A stretch of 64,000 bases of DNA, from contig CP073694.1 of the NCBI GenBank assembly GCA_018228705.1, positions 2,232,001-2,296,000 on the forward strand, in the 5' to 3' direction. Every line of letters starts with the position of its first letter. Within the stretch, counting starts at the first letter, position 1. This DNA is from Dysosmobacter sp. Marseille-Q4140. Lineage in GTDB: Bacteria > Bacillota > Clostridia > Oscillospirales > Oscillospiraceae. The translations under genes and the position numbers were made by a program. The notes below the pieces were generated by a model. It ran no database searches and was not told where the DNA came from. It saw only the letters and a program-made list of their open reading frames with translations. Shown here piece by piece: positions 19,167 through 26,954 of the stretch.

Positions 19167-19400
19167 GGCAGGTCCCGTCCCCACGGGGACGGCTCACTGC
19201 GACCGCCGGGGCAGCGCGCAGCGAAGCGGAACGCGCGGGAGCAGAATTGCGCCAATTTGGTTCTCCATCCCATCCGCCTCAGCGGCAGGTCCTGTGCCTG
19301 CCGTGAACAGCTCACCGCGACCACCGGGGCAGCGCGTAGCGGAGCGGAACGCGCGGGAGTAGAAATACGCCAATTCGGTTTTGCGTCCCGTCCGCCCACC
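19167..19400 (+). repeat. two tandem units of about 117 bp
   Basis: Unit 1 (19167-19283) and unit 2 (19284-about 19400) share GGCAGGTCC at the start, CACCGCGACC/CACTGCGACC, GCGGAACGCGCGGGAG and CGCCAATT(T/C)GGTT. A partial inverted copy of the core (CGCGTTCCGTTCCGCTGCGC) lies at 19020-19040. Divergence between units is about 20 percent, so this is an old duplication. Confidence 0.6.
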
Positions 19401-19414
19401 CAAGGCCGTTATGC

Positions 19415-19640
19415 GGGGATGCAGTTCTTCGCGGGACGGGTCCGGCGCAGGGACGGCGGGGCCACCGACGCCTGCCGGACCGATTCGCACGACCCCCGTT
19501 ACACGAAAGGGCGGCCCAAAAGGGCCGCCCTTTCGTCCAAGCGGTTTTCTTTTGACCGGCCGCGGCCGTTTTCTTTTGCCGCCAGCAAAAGAAAATGGGG
19601 GCGGATCCCTGCAGGGAACCCGCGGTCCTTCCCTGCCTGC
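19415..19640 (-). repeat. modular double-hairpin repeat, copy B (inverted)
   Basis: Read on the minus strand it has the same order as copies A and C. It starts with CCCTGCAGGGATCCGCCCCC and a hairpin (19569-19595, TTTTCTTTTGC/GCAAAAGAAAA). A GCCGGTCAAAAGAAAACCG module follows, then a perfect hairpin (19503-19536, arm ACGAAAGGGCGGCCC). It ends with ACGGGGGTCGTGCGAATCGG and CGTCCCTGCG. The second hairpin has a sequence of its own, but its pairing is kept. Confidence 0.65.
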
Positions 19641-19732
19641 CGGAAAAAGGCGGGGAGGTGCAAGCGGCTCCTCATCCGTGATTTGCGGTACAAATGCCGA
19701 CTTCCCCGGAGGGGACGGGCTCCGTGGGACAA

Positions 19733-21121
19733 TCACCCCAGCCAGACTCCCAGCACCAAAAACGCCAGGGTCAACAGCAGAAAGTAAAGGATCAGCTTCC
19801 ACACATACTTGACCCACCGGTCGTAGGGCACGTGCCCCAGGGCCAGGGCGCCCATGACCACCGCCGCCGTGGGGGTGATGATGTTCACCAGGCCGCTGGC
19901 GGACTGGAAAGCCGTCACCACCAGGTCGCCGCCCACGCCGGCAAACCGGCCCAGGGGCGCGATGATGGGGATGGACAGCGTGGCCAGCCCCGAGGAGGAG
20001 GGGATCAGGATGGTCAGGGGCAGGTAGATCAAAAACACCAGCAGCACGAAGCTGACGGGCCCGGCGCCGCTGAGGGCCGTCTCGCCCCAGTGGAGCACCG
20101 TGTCGGTGATGTTGCCGTCGTTCATCAGTACGGTGATGCCCCGGCTGATGCCGATGATGAAGGCCACGCCTAAAAGGTCCGCGCAGCCGGCCACGAAGGT
20201 CTCCACCAGGGTCTCCTCGCTCATGCGGTCCATGAGCCCCACGATCACGCCGCCCACCAGGAACAGCGCGCTGAGTTCCGGGAACCACCAGCCGAGAGAC
20301 GGCAACGGCAGCCCCATCTCGTCAAAGGGAATCACGCCGTAGGTCATGGTCAGGAACACCAGGGCGAACACGACCAGGATGGCCTTGCGGCGGGCGGTGA
20401 GGGGCGGCGGAGCCTCCATGCTGACCTGGAGCTTGCCCGCGCCCACGCCCACCACGGACCGGGAGGGGTCCCGCTTGACCCGGGCGGCGTAGGCGGAGAC
20501 GAACCAGATGGCGGCGCCCTCAAAGACGATCCACTGCAAAAGCCGCAGCAAAATGCCGTCTCCCAGGGACACTCCCGCAAAGCCCGCGGCGATGCCGGTG
20601 GCGAAGGGATTCACCGTGGAGGCGATGACGCCGGCCCCGGCTCCCAGCAGGATCACGCTGATGCCCACCACCGCGTCGTAGCCCGCTGCCAGGAACACCG
20701 GGATCAGCAGGGGATAGAAGGCCATGGTCTCCTCCCACATCCCGTAGGTGGTGCCGCCCAGGCCGAAGAAGATCATGAGAATGGGGATCAGCCACTTCTC
20801 CCGGCCGCCCAGCAGCCGGATGACCCCGGCCACTCCGGCATCGATGGCGCCGGTTTTCATGACCACGCCCAGAAAGCCGCCCACCGTCAGAATGAACAGA
20901 CACACGTCCACGGCGTCATAGAAGCCGGAGAAGGACGCCTTGAGCACGTCGCCCACGCCCCGGGGATTGGCCGGGACGGCGTGGTAGGTGCCCGCCACCG
21001 GCACGCCGTCCGCGTACTCGTAGCTGCCCGCCGGGATCAGCCAGGTGGCCAGGGCCACCAGCACGATCAGCAGGAAGAGGATGGTGTAGGCCGTGGGCAT
21101 CCGGAATCTGGGTTTATCCAC
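19733..21121 (-). CDS. YfcC-family membrane transporter, probable arginine/ornithine exchanger
   Basis: 462 residues, about twelve hydrophobic segments. Start MDKPRFRMPTAYTILFLLIV. It has YfcC/DcuC-superfamily features: GSYEYADGVPVAGTYHAV, FILTVGGFLGVVMKTGAIDAG, and the late LTILIPSSSGLATLSIPIIAP loop. Members export or exchange amino acids or C4-dicarboxylates. It lies 12 bp after the ornithine carbamoyltransferase gene and downstream of arcA, the place usually taken by ArcD. Arginine/ornithine exchange is inferred from that position. The substrate is not provable from sequence. Confidence 0.8.
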   Translation of the reverse strand: MDKPRFRMPTAYTILFLLIVLVALATWLIPAGSYEYADGVPVAGTYHAVPANPRGVGDVLKASFSGFYDAVDVCLFILTVGGFLGVVMKTGAIDAGVAGVIRLLGGREKWLIPILMIFFGLGGTTYGMWEETMAFYPLLIPVFLAAGYDAVVGISVILLGAGAGVIASTVNPFATGIAAGFAGVSLGDGILLRLLQWIVFEGAAIWFVSAYAARVKRDPSRSVVGVGAGKLQVSMEAPPPLTARRKAILVVFALVFLTMTYGVIPFDEMGLPLPSLGWWFPELSALFLVGGVIVGLMDRMSEETLVETFVAGCADLLGVAFIIGISRGITVLMNDGNITDTVLHWGETALSGAGPVSFVLLVFLIYLPLTILIPSSSGLATLSIPIIAPLGRFAGVGGDLVVTAFQSASGLVNIITPTAAVVMGALALGHVPYDRWVKYVWKLILYFLLLTLAFLVLGVWLG

Positions 21122-21133
21122 GCCATCAGCTCC

Positions 21134-22132
21134 TTATTTTCCGATTGTGGCCACCAGCACGGCCTTGATGGAGTGCATCCGGTTCTCCGCCTCGTCAAAG
21201 ACTACACTGTGGCGGCTGCGGAACACCTCATCGGTGACCTCCCGGATGTCCACGCCCTTGCCCTGCCACTCCTTGGCCAGCTTCGTCTCAAAGTCGTGGA
21301 AGGAGGGCAGGCAGTGGAGGTACAGCACGGCGGGGTTGCCGGTGGCTTTGATGGTCTCCTCCGTCACCCGGAAGGGGGAGAGCAGCTCCGCACGCTTGGG
21401 GATCAGATCCTCCTCGCCCATGGAGGCCCAGATGTCGCCGTAGATCACATCGGCGCCCTTGAGGGAGCTGCGGTCATCGGTGATCTCGATGACGGCGCCG
21501 GTGCCCCGGGCGATAGCCATGACCCGGTCCACCAGGGCCTTGTCCATCTCTCGGACCAGCTCCTGGGGCCCGAGGCCCACAAAGTGCATGCCCATCTTGG
21601 CGGCGCCGATCATCCAGGCGTAGCACATGTTGTTGCGCACGTCGCCGGGGAACACCACCTTTACCCGGTTCAGGGGCTTGGGGCAGTGCTCCTCAATGGT
21701 CATCATGTCCGCCAGGATCTGGGTGGGGTGGTCGGCGTCGGTCAGGCCGTTCCACACAGGGACGCCGGCAAATTTTGCCAGGTCCTCCACCACCTTCTGC
21801 TCATAGCCCCGGTACTCGATGCCGTCGAAGAAGCGGCCCAGGACCTTGGCGGAGTCCTCCAGGGACTCCTTTTTGCCCATCTGAGAGCTGCCGGCGTCCA
21901 GGTAGGTGACGTGGCCGCCCTCCTGGGTGGCCGCCACCTCGAACGAGCAGCGGGTGCGGGTGGAGGTCTTTTCAAACAGCAGCACGATGTGCTTGCCCTC
22001 CAGGGCCCGGCCGGGGATACCGGCGCGGCGCTTGGCCTTCAGGTCGTGGCCCAGGTCCAGAAGATAGCGGATCTCCCCGGGAGTGAAGTCCTCCAGGGTC
22101 AGGAAGCTGCGGCCTTTCAGATTGACTGCCAT
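21134..22132 (-). CDS. argF: ornithine carbamoyltransferase
   Basis: 332 residues. The carbamoyl phosphate loop STRTR is at 57-61, and the ornithine-side motif HCLPSFHD is near residue 270, with HPTQ(ILADMMTIEEH) between. In the arginine deiminase pathway the catabolic form (ArcB) splits citrulline into ornithine and carbamoyl phosphate. Position after arcA and before an exchanger suggests that role, although ArgF and ArcB cannot be separated by motif alone. Start 22132 (MAVNLKGRSFL) has AAGGAG 8 nt upstream. Confidence 0.93.
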   Translation of the reverse strand: MAVNLKGRSFLTLEDFTPGEIRYLLDLGHDLKAKRRAGIPGRALEGKHIVLLFEKTSTRTRCSFEVAATQEGGHVTYLDAGSSQMGKKESLEDSAKVLGRFFDGIEYRGYEQKVVEDLAKFAGVPVWNGLTDADHPTQILADMMTIEEHCPKPLNRVKVVFPGDVRNNMCYAWMIGAAKMGMHFVGLGPQELVREMDKALVDRVMAIARGTGAVIEITDDRSSLKGADVIYGDIWASMGEEDLIPKRAELLSPFRVTEETIKATGNPAVLYLHCLPSFHDFETKLAKEWQGKGVDIREVTDEVFRSRHSVVFDEAENRMHSIKAVLVATIGK

Positions 22133-22652
22133 AATGTCATTCTCCTTTTTTGTTTGCAGGATGGTGCGGGGAGTCCCCCGCGGGATGCGCCCCCCATTCT
22201 CTTTTTGAAGCGTCAAAAAGAGAATGCGCCGCGCCCGGTGGAAGAGAAAAAACGCTCTGTGCCAAACCTTGCGCCGTCGGCGCAAGGTTTGGCAGATACG
22301 GGGGTCGTGCGGATCGGTGCAGCGGGCATCGGAAACCCCGTTGTCCCTGCGCCTTACCCCGGTGCTTGAAGAATCTGGTCCCCGCATGACGACTGCGGCG
22401 AATACACGGGGAGGTCAACGGATCGACCAGCGTCCCTTTTCGCTGCCGCTTGTCTGGCAGATGCCGAAGGCCTGTCAACCGGCGCTTGATGACCTGCATG
22501 GTCGCTGGGCGCTGCCCTGGCATACGCGGATGGCCGTTATGCCCGTAGGGGCGGATCCTGTATGCGCCCGTTTCTGCCGGTCGGCGGAGCGGGAGATGCG
22601 TGTCCTCCCGCCAACGGCGGATAGTGGGGCGGTTCGCTCCGGCCCCAGCCGC
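22133..22652. other. 520-bp non-coding gap inside the arginine cluster
   Basis: The stretch holds the argF ribosome site, repeat copy C (22158-22400), and a second GC-rich part (22401-22652). The second part contains a hairpin near 22541-22575 (GTAGGGGCGGATCCTGTATG then CGCCCG) of the type seen as short REP-like repeats in Clostridia. No gene seen. Confidence 0.5.
22158..22400 (+). repeat. modular double-hairpin repeat, copy C
   Basis: Order as in copies A and B. GGGATGCGCCCCCCATTCTC comes with a perfect hairpin (22196-22225, ATTCTCTTTTTGA/TCAAAAAGAGAAT arms). Then comes GCGCCGCGCCCGGTG and AAGAGAAAAAACG, then a perfect hairpin (22262-22292, arm CCAAACCTTGCGCCG). It ends with ACGGGGGTCGTGCGGATCGG and GTTGTCCCTGCGCC. 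It sits between arcA and argF and so interrupts the operon on the opposite strand. Confidence 0.65.
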
Positions 22653-23876
22653 TCAGGGATCGTCCCGCCACAGGGGCATGGACATACAGCGGGGACCGCC
22701 CCGGCCCCGGCTCAGCTCCGCGCTGGGGATGGTGTGGACCCGGATGCCCGCCTCCTCCAGGGAGCGGTTGGTGACGTAGTTCCGGGAGTAGACCACCACC
22801 TCGCCGGGGGCGATGGCCAGGGTGTTGGACCCGTCGCTCCACTGCTCCCGGGCGGCGTCGATCTCGCTGCCCTGGCCGCAGGGGATCAGCTGGACCCGGT
22901 CCAGCTCCAGGTGCTCCTTGAGGATATCCTCCAGACGGCCGTCCTCCTGGCGGATGGTCATGCGGCGGTTCTCGTCCAGCTCCATGACGAATACGGTGAT
23001 TTGCTGGAGGATGTTGGGGTGGACGGTGAACTTGTCATAGTCCACCATGGTGAACACTGTATCCAAGTGCATGAAGGAGCGGGTCTTGGGGATGTCGAAA
23101 GCCAGGAGCTTGCGGAAGGTCTTGCTCTGGGAGAGCACCGTCTCCGCCAGCTGGTCGATGGAGTCCTCCTGGGTGCGCTGGGAGATGCCCACCGCCAGCA
23201 CCTGGGGCGAGAGGATCAGGATGTCGCCGCCCTCCAGGGAGGAGGTCTCGCCCCGGTCGTACCAGCGGGGGGCGGTGCGGTAGTCGGGGTGGTGCTCGAA
23301 GATGAATTTGCCGAAGAGGGTCTCCCGGTTCCGGGTGGCGGTGTGCATCTTGTGGATGGACACGCCGGTGCCGATGGTGGCAAAGGGGTCCCGGGTGAAA
23401 TACAGGTTGGGCAGGGGATCCACTGCGAAGGGATAGTCGTCGCCGGCGGCGGAGAGATAGTCTCCCAGCCGGGCGCTGGAGGCACGCAGCTGGCTCTTGC
23501 GGACGCCGGCCATCATGGCCTGGACCATCTCCTTGTCCGGCAGGGCGGTGAAGAAGTCCTCCAGGCTCTCCCGGGTCCGGTCGTCCTTGACGCCGGATTC
23601 CTCCAGAAACTGGCGGATCAGCTCTTCCCGGACCTGCCCGTCGGTGAGAGACTGGACCACCAGATCCGCCAGGTATACGACTTCCACCCCTTGGCTCCGC
23701 AGGCACGCGGCAAAGGAGTCGTGCTCCCGCTGGGCCTCCCGCAGATAGGGGATGTCGTCAAACAACAGCCGCTCCAGGTATTCCGGCATCAGATTCTCCA
23801 GTTCGCCGCCGGGGCGGTGGAGCATCACCTTCCGAAGTCGTCCGATTTCGGAGGTGTTGTGAATTCCGCTTTCCAA
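22653..23876 (-). CDS. arcA: arginine deiminase
   Basis: 407 residues. The guanidino-modifying fold shows VMLHRPGGELENLMPEY near the N-terminus, FTRDPFATIG, the EGGDILIL segment, and the catalytic cysteine in GPRCMSMPL at the C-terminus. It converts arginine to citrulline and ammonia, the first ATP-yielding route step. TTG 23876 is preferred: AAGGAG lies 8 nt before it, whereas the GTG three codons upstream overlaps the ribosome site. First gene of the cluster. Carbamate kinase is not found nearby. Confidence 0.94.
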   Translation of the reverse strand: MESGIHNTSEIGRLRKVMLHRPGGELENLMPEYLERLLFDDIPYLREAQREHDSFAACLRSQGVEVVYLADLVVQSLTDGQVREELIRQFLEESGVKDDRTRESLEDFFTALPDKEMVQAMMAGVRKSQLRASSARLGDYLSAAGDDYPFAVDPLPNLYFTRDPFATIGTGVSIHKMHTATRNRETLFGKFIFEHHPDYRTAPRWYDRGETSSLEGGDILILSPQVLAVGISQRTQEDSIDQLAETVLSQSKTFRKLLAFDIPKTRSFMHLDTVFTMVDYDKFTVHPNILQQITVFVMELDENRRMTIRQEDGRLEDILKEHLELDRVQLIPCGQGSEIDAAREQWSDGSNTLAIAPGEVVVYSRNYVTNRSLEEAGIRVHTIPSAELSRGRGGPRCMSMPLWRDDP

Positions 23877-23974
23877 AACGCTCACTCCTTTTTGGGTTGA
23901 AAGGATCAGGGGATTCGTTCTTTGTTAGGGTCCCTGTTTTTTTTCGTTTCATGCGCCGCAAAGCCTGTTTTTTG

Positions 23975-24014
23975 CAAAAAAAGAACGCCGGCGAGATCTC
24001 GCCGGCGTTCTTGC
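23975..24014 (-). terminator. terminator of degV
   Basis: 23981-24012 is a perfect palindrome (AAGAACGCCGGCGAGA and its complement). On the minus strand a TTTTTTT run follows. Confidence 0.85.
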
Positions 24015-24037
24015 TGATATTGATTTGTGTTTGGAAA

Positions 24038-24883
24038 TCAGTATCCCACGATCAGACCCTTTTCCATGGCATAAAAACTGGTGAGACCCCGACAGGAAAT
24101 AATCTCCACCTGCTTGACCGGCAGGTCCTCCAGGATCTGCTGTTTGAGCTTCATGGCGCCCTCCAGATTTTCACAGTGGGAGATCACCACCTCCGCGCCG
24201 TCGCACTCCTTGCTGGCGCGCATGAGGGCAGTAATGGACCGGAAGGTCTTGGCCTCTCCCCGGGCCTTGTCGGCCACATGAATGGTGCCCTGGGGCGTGG
24301 CGTCGGCAATGACGTGGATGCCCAGAGAGTGAAGCAATGTGCCCACCAGAGGCCGCATCCGGCCGTTTTTGATGAGATTGTCGAAATTCTCCAGGGTGAA
24401 GCAGGTCCGCAGCGCTGCCTGATACAGCCGCAGCTGGGCGCAGATGCCGTCGAAATCCCCGGTCTCATCGGCCTCCATCAGCTCCTTGGCCCGGCGGATC
24501 AGCAGCACCATGGCCCCGGCGGTGGCACGGGAATCAATGACGCAGACACGCTTTTCGGGATACTCCTCCAGCACCATGTCTCTGGCCATGATGGCGGAGT
24601 TATAGGTTCCGGAGAGATTGGAGGAGATGGTGAAGCAGACGGTGCAGTCCCCTGCCTCAAAGGCCTTGGCAAAATCCGCCGGAGAGGGGCAGGCGGAGGA
24701 GGAGGCGGACTTCTCCGCTGCCATGGCCCGCAGCATCTCTGGCACCGAAAGATCGTCGTTGTCCACAAACTCCTGATCGCCCACCTGGATGCGCAGGGGA
24801 ACAGAGTGGAACAGAACGCGGTCACTGTGGAAAGCGGAGGTTCGCAGGTCGCAGCTGCTGTCGCTGACAATATTCCAAATCAT
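24038..24883 (-). CDS. DegV family fatty-acid-binding protein
   Basis: 281 residues. It has the IVSDSSCDL start, the FTISSNLSGTYNSA loop with the Ser that binds the fatty acid head group, VIDSRATAGA, and a LENFDNLIKNGRMRP segment before the C-terminal EIISCRGLTSFYAMEKGLIVGY. DegV/FakB proteins hold a fatty acid for phosphorylation by FakA, so exogenous fatty acids can enter phospholipids. ATG 24883 follows GAGGTG by 7 nt. The GTG inside the ribosome site is rejected. Monocistronic with its own promoter. Confidence 0.88.
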   Translation of the reverse strand: MIWNIVSDSSCDLRTSAFHSDRVLFHSVPLRIQVGDQEFVDNDDLSVPEMLRAMAAEKSASSSACPSPADFAKAFEAGDCTVCFTISSNLSGTYNSAIMARDMVLEEYPEKRVCVIDSRATAGAMVLLIRRAKELMEADETGDFDGICAQLRLYQAALRTCFTLENFDNLIKNGRMRPLVGTLLHSLGIHVIADATPQGTIHVADKARGEAKTFRSITALMRASKECDGAEVVISHCENLEGAMKLKQQILEDLPVKQVEIISCRGLTSFYAMEKGLIVGY

Positions 24884-24924
24884 ACGAAACACCTCGAAAT
24901 ATGGTTTTCGATATCACATAAGTT

Positions 24925-24953
24925 ATCATAATATACCTGCTCCGGTTTGTCAA
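24925..24953 (-). promoter_or_regulatory. promoter of degV
   Basis: On the minus strand TTGACA (24953-24948), 17-bp spacer, TATGAT (24930-24925), about 40 nt before the ATG. It diverges from the marR promoter 20 bp away. Confidence 0.7.
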
Positions 24954-24971
24954 TGAAGAATCCCGTAAAAG

Positions 24972-25000
24972 TTGACAAACAGACGGAAAAGTGGTATTCT
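24972..25000 (+). promoter_or_regulatory. promoter of the marR-MATE operon
   Basis: TTGACA at 24972-24977, 17-bp spacer, TATTCT at 24995-25000. Confidence 0.75.
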
Positions 25001-25006
25001 CAAAAA

Positions 25007-25020
25007 GTTCTGAAAAGAAC
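25007..25020. promoter_or_regulatory. inverted repeat at the marR transcription start
   Basis: GTTCT-GAAA-AGAAC lies exactly where the transcript should begin. A second half-like AAAGAAC follows at about 25028. MarR proteins usually repress their own operon from such a site. Inference from position. Confidence 0.4.
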
Positions 25021-25054
25021 AATTAAAAAAAGAACAAATAAAGGGGAGGCAACT

Positions 25055-25504
25055 ATGGCGATCACCAGTTCCCAGCTGCTGAAGGTCTCCCGCCAGTTCA
25101 AGCGGTATTACGAGGCGTGCTTCTCTGCTTTCCTGGACCGAGAAGCCCTGACCATGCGAGATCTCCACGTGCTGCTGTTTCTGGCCAATAATCCGGGCCG
25201 AGATACAGCCCGGGATGTGGCGGAGCTGCGGGGACTTCCCAAATCCCAGGTCTCCGGGGCGGTGGAGCTGCTGGCGGCCCGGGGACTTCTGCGGCGGCTG
25301 CCGGACCAAGCGGACCGGCGGGTGGTGCATTTGATATTGACGGAGTCCGGAACCATTCTGGGACGGGAGGCACAGGAGATCCAGGCGGCCTGCGCGCAGG
25401 CGGTGTTTGCTCCGCTGACGGCAGCGGAAGCCGAACAATTTCAAGCCCTGCTGGAAAAAGTTCTGAAGGGTGCGGAAAGCACATTGCGGGAAGGAGTAGA
25501 GTAA
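25055..25504 (+). CDS. MarR-family transcriptional regulator
   Basis: 149 residues with the MarR winged helix: LTMRDLHVLLFLANNPGRDT, then recognition helix LPKSQVSGAVELLAARGLL and wing RLPDQADRRVVHLILTESG. Such regulators sense small aromatic compounds and control export or stress genes. Its stop overlaps the start of the MATE transporter (TAATG), so the pump is the likely target. Good AAGGGGAGG site before ATG. Confidence 0.9.
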   Translation: MAITSSQLLKVSRQFKRYYEACFSAFLDREALTMRDLHVLLFLANNPGRDTARDVAELRGLPKSQVSGAVELLAARGLLRRLPDQADRRVVHLILTESGTILGREAQEIQAACAQAVFAPLTAAEAEQFQALLEKVLKGAESTLREGVE

Positions 25505-26886
25505 TGAATCGACAAGGTGTGGATCTTGGCAGCGGCAAGGTAGGAAAGCTGCTGTTTTCTCTGGCACTGCCCACTATTACGTCTCAAATTGTCAATATGC
25601 TGTACAATTTGGTGGACCGAGTCTATATCGGCCATATGCAGCCGGTGGAGACCGTGGGAAAACTGGCGCTGACCGGCGTGGGCGTGTGCCTGCCCATCAT
25701 CATGGTGATCTCCGCCTTTGCGGCCCTGATGGCCATGGGCGGTGCGCCCCGGGCCTCCATTGAGGAGGGGCGGGGGAACGTGCCCGGTTCCGAGCGGATC
25801 ATGGGCAACAGCTTCACGCTGCTGGCGGCGGCGGCGCTGGTGCTGACGGCGGTATTCATGGCGTTTGCGGAGCCCATGCTTCGCATCTTCGGCGCCAGCG
25901 ACAACACCATCGGCTACGCCTTGGACTATATGCGGATCTACTGCCTGGGGACCATCTTCGTCCAGGTGACACTGGGCATGAACGCCTTCATCACCGCCCA
26001 GGGCTTCACGGTGGTGGGCATGAAAACCGTGCTGATCGGCGCCGGGCTCAACACGGTGCTGGATCCGGTGTTCATTTTCGCCTTCGGCATGGGTGTCCGG
26101 GGTGCAGCCCTGGCTACCATCTTGTCCCAGGCGGTCAGCGCCGCCTGGGTGCTGCGGTTCCTGACGGGGCCCAAGACCAAATGGCGTCTGCGCAGGGACT
26201 GCCTGCGGCCCCGGGCCAAGGTGGTGCTGCCCAGTCTGGCGCTGGGCTTGTCACCCTTTATCATGCAGTCCACGGAGAGTTTGATCGCCGTGTGCTTCAA
26301 TTCCTCCCTGCTCAAGTACGGCGGCGATACCGCCGTAGGCGCCATGACGGTATTGACCAGTATCATGCAGTTTGCCATGATGCCTCTCCAGGGCCTGACG
26401 CAGGGAGCGCAGCCCATCATCAGCTATAATTACGGCGCCCGGAATTCGGACCGGGTCCGGGCCGCCTTTCGCTGTCTGCTGAAGGCCTGCCTGGTCTACT
26501 CGCTGACACTGTGGGTGCTGGTGCAGCTCTTCCCGGAGATGTTCGTGCTGATCTTCAACAACTCCCCGGCCCTGGTGGACTATGCTGCATGGGCATTGCG
26601 CATCTACATGGCGGCCACCGGCATCTTCGGTATCCAGATCGCCTGCCAGCAGACGTTCGTGGCTCTGGGCAGCGCCAAGATCTCGCTGTTTCTGGCCGTG
26701 CTGCGCAAGATCATCCTGCTGATCCCCCTGATCTACATTCTCCCCAATTTCTTCGCCGACAAGGCATTCGCTGTGTTCTTGGCGGAGCCGGTGGCGGATC
26801 TGCTGGCGGTCTGCACCACCGCCGTCATGTTCTCCGTGCAGTTCCGGAAAAGTATGGCGGCCCTGGAAACGCCGCCGCGGACATAA
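25504..26886 (+). CDS. MATE-family multidrug efflux transporter
   Basis: 460 residues with about twelve membrane segments in two homologous halves. The N-half starts KLLFSLALPTITSQIVNMLYNLVDRVYIG, with GAGLNTVLDPVFIF at the half junction and GLTQGAQPIISYNYGARN in the C-half, all typical of MATE proteins. It exports cationic drugs or metabolites in exchange for Na+ or H+. Translation is coupled to marR. Its specificity cannot be told from sequence. Confidence 0.92.
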   Translation: MNRQGVDLGSGKVGKLLFSLALPTITSQIVNMLYNLVDRVYIGHMQPVETVGKLALTGVGVCLPIIMVISAFAALMAMGGAPRASIEEGRGNVPGSERIMGNSFTLLAAAALVLTAVFMAFAEPMLRIFGASDNTIGYALDYMRIYCLGTIFVQVTLGMNAFITAQGFTVVGMKTVLIGAGLNTVLDPVFIFAFGMGVRGAALATILSQAVSAAWVLRFLTGPKTKWRLRRDCLRPRAKVVLPSLALGLSPFIMQSTESLIAVCFNSSLLKYGGDTAVGAMTVLTSIMQFAMMPLQGLTQGAQPIISYNYGARNSDRVRAAFRCLLKACLVYSLTLWVLVQLFPEMFVLIFNNSPALVDYAAWALRIYMAATGIFGIQIACQQTFVALGSAKISLFLAVLRKIILLIPLIYILPNFFADKAFAVFLAEPVADLLAVCTTAVMFSVQFRKSMAALETPPRT

Positions 26887-26903
26887 GGAAGTCTGGTGAA
26901 TAG

Positions 26904-26937
26904 AACAACGCCGCCCAGAGGGCGGCGTTGTTTTGCA
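26904..26937. terminator. terminator between convergent MATE and permease genes
   Basis: AACAACGCCGCCC pairs with GGCGGCGTTGTT (26904-26932), loop AGAG; TTTTG follows on the plus strand. Confidence 0.75.
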
Positions 26938-26954
26938 TATGCAGATGCGGCGGT

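Larger units (their letters stand above)
18685..19732. other. 1-kb non-coding repeat region
   Basis: No credible gene between the small gene at 18526-18684 and the YfcC-type gene. The stretch holds repeat copy A, a two-unit tandem repeat, and inverted copy B. Frames that stay open here are short, Arg/Pro/Gly-rich, and lack ribosome sites. Confidence 0.6.

Noticed and set aside
19167..19400. CRISPR-like repeats
   Set aside because: Only two units, each over 100 bp and diverged, no spacers, and no cas genes anywhere in the window.
18973..19800. Open frames in the repeat region
   Set aside because: Arg/Pro/Gly-rich, overlapping on several frames, no ribosome sites; better explained by GC-rich repeats.
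22224..23900. 558-codon plus-strand frame
   Set aside because: Antisense to arcA and continuing into repeat copy C; no motifs.
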